Source: Thalassotalea sp. G2M2-11 (GTDB taxonomy: Bacteria > Pseudomonadota > Gammaproteobacteria > Enterobacterales > Alteromonadaceae). From it: 64,000 nt of DNA. Below are positions 60,376 through 64,000 of this stretch, piece after piece. Location: the NCBI RefSeq assembly GCF_017168195.1, contig NZ_JADNYL010000002.1, forward strand, positions 186,001 to 250,000, in the 5' to 3' direction. A program made the translations under genes and the position numbers. Below the pieces are notes generated by a model. That model worked only from the letters and a program-made list of their open reading frames with translations. It searched no databases and was not told the DNA's origin. Positions within the stretch are counted from its first letter, which is position 1. Each line of letters begins with the position of its first letter.

Positions 60376-61027
60376 AACCTGTATTGAGTAGGGTTGTAAT
60401 GATTAAAGTGCTAACTTTTCTGATATTTATATTGGCATTCTGACATGATTTAATAGATTCAACCAGTCTCGCTAATAGATAACCTTAACTGGAGAAGTTA
60501 AATATCGCCAAGAAAAACATTGTAAAGATCTTTAACCCACCCTGCAGTTAAAAAGAATTAAAAAATCAATAAAATACTACAAAAGAGGATTCAGTCAAAG
60601 AGTCCTATTTTTCACTTCCTAGCTCTGTCTATTTTTGGTGTTGAGGTTAGCTAAATAGCCAGTTAATGTAGAGTTCTAGATCCTAAACAGACAATTTGAA
60701 CTTTTGTTGGGACAAATATATTACATAAAGTCTATCTGGGTTTGTGCGCCAGAGCGCCTTAGAAGTATGAAGTAAAAATGTCAGCTATGTGATCATAAAG
60801 TTGCCCTTCGTTGCATCTAATTATTTATGCCACCAAAACAAATTAAGTATTAAAATATAATTTTTATTAGGGGCAGCAATCGTATCTAAGCGAACGGTAG
60901 GAGGGCGGGTTTTATGCTTATATCATCCACCTCTAAAGGCTTACTAAACCTTCGTTTTAAGTCTAAAGTTAACGTCTGCTTTCTTGCTGAAGTTAAAAAT
61001 GAAGACAGTTAACCGAATCGCTGAAAT
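60376..61027. other. 650-bp gene-free stretch before nth copy 3
   Basis: It contains the promoter region of the AraC gene at its left end. I see no ORF, tRNA or repeat. Parts could be decayed sequence. No integrase remnant is recognisable on either strand. Confidence 0.45.
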
Positions 61028-61334
61028 TGGCACAATTCAGAAGTTCAATTACATCTACCATAATTATCTTTCGTCTGGCCTACCATAGCAGTGGACACCC
61101 ATATCGACCGTGTATCCAATCGCACTAAATTCGCCCCCGGCAAAAACGTCAAAGAAGTAGAAGAAAAGCTTCTGAAAGTGGTCCCTAAAGAGTTCAAAGT
61201 AGACGTGCACCACTGGCTTATTCTACACGGTCGTTACGTTTGTGTGGCCAGAAAACCTAAATGTGGTGCTTGTTTGATTGAAGACTTGTGTGAGTTTAAA
61301 GAGAAAACAGAGTGAACGTCTGTTTAGAGCTTGA
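61028..61334 (+). pseudogene. nth 3'-end fragment, copy 3
   Basis: Positions 61070-61315 match nth codons 130-210 plus stop over exactly 246 bp, with three amino-acid changes (G to V at codon 131, I to L, last D to E). At DNA level it is very close to copy 2 and clearly more distant from the intact nth. The 42-bp upstream flank (61028-61069) is identical to that of copy 4 except for one base. The sequence after the stop matches copy 2 for at least 15 bp. An internal GTG could start a 74-residue product, but it would lack Lys120 and the DNA-binding motif. Confidence 0.9.
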
Positions 61335-61363
61335 AACGGACATTGGATTATTGATTTATCGAA

Positions 61364-61392
61364 ACCTTACAAGGTATGCTACCTTGTAAGGT
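61364..61392. repeat. Perfect 13-bp inverted repeat
   Basis: ACCTTACAAGGTA and TACCTTGTAAGGT flank a 3-bp centre. It lies 49 bp after the stop of nth copy 3 and 34 bp before the small exported protein. No T-run follows. It could be an operator, a 5' hairpin of that gene or a recombination site. Confidence 0.7.
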
Positions 61393-61426
61393 CTAAATAA
61401 TACGCTTTTGCTGAATAAGGATTGTC

Positions 61427-61903
61427 ATGCGAATAGTTTCAATTTTATTATTAATGGTCGTTAAGTTGTCTTATGCGAATAATAACGAGTCATTGATCGT
61501 TGGAGAATGGCGATGTGACTATTACTTTGAAGTTTATGATTACGATCTAAACTTTATAGTAACCAATAAAATAGAATTTATTTCAGGTGGAAAGACTAAG
61601 CATATTCATATTTTTAGTATGGAAGGTAAAGAGGACTTTTTCTGGTTTAAAACGTTATCATCAGGAGTATGGCAAATTGAAGGCGATAAATTAACTGACA
61701 AGATAATTTCTACTAAAATTATTGATGGTTCAATACCTGAACCTATAACCGCTAAAAATTTGATAGAGGCTATTGAATTAGATGGTAAAAGGGGAGTCTC
61801 TGAAATAACAATATTAAAAAAAATATCTTTTCGAAAAGAAGTATTTAATCGAAAAATTGATAAGCTAATTGAAACACATTCCTTCCCATGCAAAAAATTA
61901 TAG
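61427..61903 (+). CDS. Small exported protein of unknown function
   Basis: The 158-residue product has a short signal peptide (MRIVSILLLMVVKLSYA). The mature part is beta-rich (LIVGEWRCDYYFEVYDYDLN; TNKIEFISGGKTKHIHIFSM; SSGVWQIEGDKLTDKI), resembling lipocalin-like or META-like small barrels, with two Cys (in WRCDY and FPCKKL) that could pair. I do not recognise a family. Base composition is more AT-rich than the core genes. It is the only gene between nth copies 3 and 4, a one-gene cargo of about 0.7 kb with the 13-bp inverted repeat in front. Confidence 0.7.
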   Translation: MRIVSILLLMVVKLSYANNNESLIVGEWRCDYYFEVYDYDLNFIVTNKIEFISGGKTKHIHIFSMEGKEDFFWFKTLSSGVWQIEGDKLTDKIISTKIIDGSIPEPITAKNLIEAIELDGKRGVSEITILKKISFRKEVFNRKIDKLIETHSFPCKKL

Positions 61904-62011
61904 CTAACAGAGTTTTTTAAATACCAGATAGCGAATTTTTCTTCGGTTCTGCTTCATATTATAGAAAATTATTGCTTAGTCCATTAGCGAGGTATTATCA
62001 ACAACTGTTTC

Positions 62012-62299
62012 TGGCACAATTCAGAAGTTCAATTACATCTACCATAATTATCATTCGGCTGGCCTACCATAGCAGTGGACACACATATCGACCGTGTATC
62101 CAACCCCACTAAATTCGCCCCCGGCAAAAACGTCAAAGAAGTAGAAGAAAAGCTTCTGAAAGTGGTCCCCAAAGAATTCAAAGTCGACGTGCACCATTGG
62201 CTCATTCTACATGGCCGCTATACTTGTATTGCCCGTAAACCGCGATGTGGCTCGTGTTTAATTGAATACTCGTGTGAGTTTAAAGAGAAAACAGAGTAG
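62012..62299 (+). pseudogene. nth 3'-end fragment, copy 4
   Basis: Positions 62054-62299 again span exactly nth codon 130 to stop without indels. The first half is almost identical in DNA to copies 2 and 3. The second half diverges strongly and encodes GRYTCIARKPRCGSC, which is like the E. coli version, while the last 25 bp return to the shared sequence. About nine residues differ from the intact protein, including R to P and D to Y that may be decay. The upstream 42-bp flank (62012-62053) is shared with copy 3; the sequence after the stop (TAG) is unlike the others. It is the outermost copy, so it may represent the ancestral chromosomal nth end. Confidence 0.88.
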
Positions 62300-62529
62300 C
62301 GCCTCCCCTTCAACAACTTGTTCTAAAACTTTGATAACTTGGGAACACACCTCAGTATTTTGGGCATAGCTGTAAGGTAATGAACAATGCTTAGTATTAT
62401 GTAAGGGCATAATCTTTTGCAGCGATTAAATGACTGCCCCACTATCTTAAATAAATCATATCCATAACCTAGTGTTGGCCTCAATTAAAGTTAAAGGTAA
62501 CGGCTATGTTACCTTCAACTTTACTATAA
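62300..62529. other. Gap with long imperfect stem-loop before curA end
   Basis: At 62487-62522 AAAGTT-A-AAGGTAAC and GTTACCTT-C-AACTTT form a 14-pair stem with one mismatch, 8 bp after the curA stop when read on the minus strand. It is probably the curA 3' hairpin. No gene is seen in the remainder. Confidence 0.5.
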
Positions 62530-63573
62530 TTATTCGAGTTCATCTGGCCCAACACGTACAACTAACTTACCGAAATTTTCACCTTGTAATAAACCAATAA
62601 AAGCATTTACTGCGCTATCAAGGCCTTCCACTATATGCTCTTTATACTTTATCTCGCCAGCCATTAACCACTTCACCATTTGCTCGCTAAATTCGTTATA
62701 ACGATGACCATAATCATCAAACACAATGAACCCCTGCATTTTTATACGCTTAACCAATAGTGTGCCCATTAATAAAGACAATCTGTCAGGTCCACTGGGT
62801 AATTCAGTTGCGTTATACTGAGAAATTAGTCCGCACAAAGGCACTCGCGCACAGCTATTTAATAATGGCATCACAGCGTCAAACACTTTACCGCCAACAT
62901 TTTCAAAATATACATCAATACCTGATGGACAAACCGACGCTAATTGCTCAGCTAAATTTTCACTTTTATGATCTATACAATAATCAAACCCTAAAGTCTC
63001 AACCGCATATCGGCATTTGGTCTCGCCACCAGCAATCCCCACCACTGTACAACCTTGTAACTTAGCGATTTGGCCCACTAAACTGCCCACTGCACCTGTT
63101 GCCGCAGCAACCACTACTGTTTCACCTGCTTTTGGCTGACCAATATCAAGTAAGCCCATATAAGCCGTTAAACCAGGCATCCCTAATACGCCTAAGGCAT
63201 ATGAATATTTAGCCATGTTATTATCAAGCTTAAGTAATTCATCTCCTTTAGTGACGCTATAATCCTGCCAACCGCCAAAGGCAACAACCCAATCACCTGG
63301 TTTATATTCTTCATGCCTTGATTCTTCTACTCGACATACACTGCCACCAACCATCACCTCGTTTAAAACAACAGGGTCTGCATAAGATTTAGCATCATTC
63401 ATTCGACCTCGCATATAAGGGTCAAGAGAAAGATAAACGGTACGCAGCAAAACTTCTCCTACTTCAGGTGTTGGTTTTTCACTTTGAACCAGGTTGAAGT
63501 TTTCAGCTACTGGTGCCCCTGAAGGCCTTGATGCTAAAAGGATTTGGCGATTTATATCGGTTGTTTGAGTCAT
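62530..63573 (-). CDS. curA: NADPH-dependent curcumin reductase/MDR oxidoreductase CurA
   Basis: The 347-residue medium-chain dehydrogenase/reductase belongs to the zinc-independent leukotriene B4 dehydrogenase-like group. It matches E. coli CurA (YncB) in ASRPSGAPVAENFNL, LRTVYLSLDPYMRGRMND, VLGMPGLTAYMGLLDIGQPK, the NADPH loop VVAAATGAVGSLVGQIAKL, and YFENVGGKVFDAVMPLLNSC. It reduces activated double bonds of enones. It lies just outside the last nth fragment and is followed upstream by a YqhD-like alcohol dehydrogenase in the same direction, so the two may be co-expressed for reactive carbonyl removal. Confidence 0.92.
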   Translation of the reverse strand: MTQTTDINRQILLASRPSGAPVAENFNLVQSEKPTPEVGEVLLRTVYLSLDPYMRGRMNDAKSYADPVVLNEVMVGGSVCRVEESRHEEYKPGDWVVAFGGWQDYSVTKGDELLKLDNNMAKYSYALGVLGMPGLTAYMGLLDIGQPKAGETVVVAAATGAVGSLVGQIAKLQGCTVVGIAGGETKCRYAVETLGFDYCIDHKSENLAEQLASVCPSGIDVYFENVGGKVFDAVMPLLNSCARVPLCGLISQYNATELPSGPDRLSLLMGTLLVKRIKMQGFIVFDDYGHRYNEFSEQMVKWLMAGEIKYKEHIVEGLDSAVNAFIGLLQGENFGKLVVRVGPDELE

Positions 63574-63646
63574 AATATTTCCATAATTAAAGGGTTGACT
63601 AGCGGCATATAGGATTTCCTATTCACCACTAGTGCTTGTCTGGTAG

Positions 63647-64000
63647 TTATAATGCTTGAATTAAGATCTCACGACTTTTATCTAAGGTTATATCACCGTG
63701 TTCACCAAGTGCCGTCATACCATGTTCTTCTAATCGCTTAATAAGTAAGTCAATATCTTTAGTGCCAAGGTCAACGTCAGACAATCGTGTAGGTACTTGC
63801 ATTTTAATGAAAAACTGTTCGGTTAAGAGAATAGCTTGATCAATACGAGCATTATCATCACCTTCAGTTAATTGCCAAACTCGCGATGCATATTGAAGTA
63901 ATTTCTCACGCTTTTTCTCGCGACAGACTTTCATGACTGCTGGCAATACTATAGATAGGGTACGTGCGTGATCAATTCCGAACGCCCCAGTTAATTCATG
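63647..64000 (-). CDS. Iron-containing alcohol dehydrogenase, YqhD-like (partial)
   Basis: The visible C-terminal 117 codons begin HELTGAFGIDHARTLSIVLP and continue with LLQYASRVWQLTEGDDNARI, FFIKMQVPTRLSDVDLGT and LEEHGMTALGEHGDITLD. This closely follows E. coli YqhD, an NADPH-dependent aldehyde reductase. The HELTGAFGIDH segment contains His metal ligands. The N-terminal two thirds lie beyond the window. The stop is 73 bp upstream of curA in the same orientation; a YqhD-CurA pair fits aldehyde/enone detoxification. Confidence 0.9.
   Translation of the reverse strand, partial: HELTGAFGIDHARTLSIVLPAVMKVCREKKREKLLQYASRVWQLTEGDDNARIDQAILLTEQFFIKMQVPTRLSDVDLGTKDIDLLIKRLEEHGMTALGEHGDITLDKSREILIQAL

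Noticed and set aside
61091-61315. 74-residue ORF as a functional mini endonuclease III
   Set aside because: It lacks the helix-hairpin-helix, Lys120 and half of the fold. It is explained as a displaced gene end.

Overview
The window looks like chromosome from a marine gammaproteobacterium of the Alteromonadales, most likely a Colwelliaceae member (Colwellia/Thalassotalea type). The basis is AT-rich coding, gammaproteobacterial gene order (hemA-prfA-prmC divergent from lolB-ispE-prs; miaB-phoH-ybeY-corC-lnt; rimP-nusA-infB-rbfA-truB; rsxABCDGE-nth), a PEP-CTERM protein and tandem DUF3718-like proteins. The genus is inferred from gene content, not from a marker gene.

Layout. 1-9530: translation and haem genes, PRPP synthase, L25, Pth, YchF and two small secreted paralogues. 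9614-10088: a tRNA operon (Met, Leu, Gln, Gln) with a clear sigma-70 promoter. 10197-14460: ubiF and a large membrane GGDEF-EAL enzyme. 14725-20384: the miaB-phoH-ybeY-corC-lnt cluster. 20444-28017: an exported amidohydrolase, an M2 peptidase lipoprotein, a beta-propeller-like protein and a 976-residue winged-helix/STAND/TPR regulator. 28146-35002: small accessory genes, an IS110-type transposase remnant beside rimO, and a thioredoxin/membrane-protein operon divergent from a LysR regulator. 35159-41373: the truB-rbfA-infB-nusA-rimP operon on the minus strand, with terminator-like elements in its leader. 41924-43822: a GGDEF/EAL protein whose two signature motifs are degenerate. 44129-50567: the Rsx/Rnf complex and nth.

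The unusual part is 50322-62299. The last 246 bp of nth (codon 130 to stop) recur three more times in the same orientation, each exactly 246 bp and in frame (52289-52534, 61070-61315, 62054-62299). They separate three cargo segments of about 1.7, 8.5 and 0.7 kb. The copies differ from the intact gene mainly at silent positions and share short flanking sequences. They therefore look like 3' ends of formerly intact nth genes that were displaced by successive insertions at the nth 3' end. No integrase or transposase is visible between nth and the last copy. The cargo is a PEP-CTERM protein; a putative acyl-amide utilisation set (TonB receptor, N-terminal-nucleophile amide hydrolase, decayed amidohydrolase, long-chain acyl-CoA ligase, AraC regulator); and a small exported protein. 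After the last copy come curA and a YqhD-like alcohol dehydrogenase cut by the window end.
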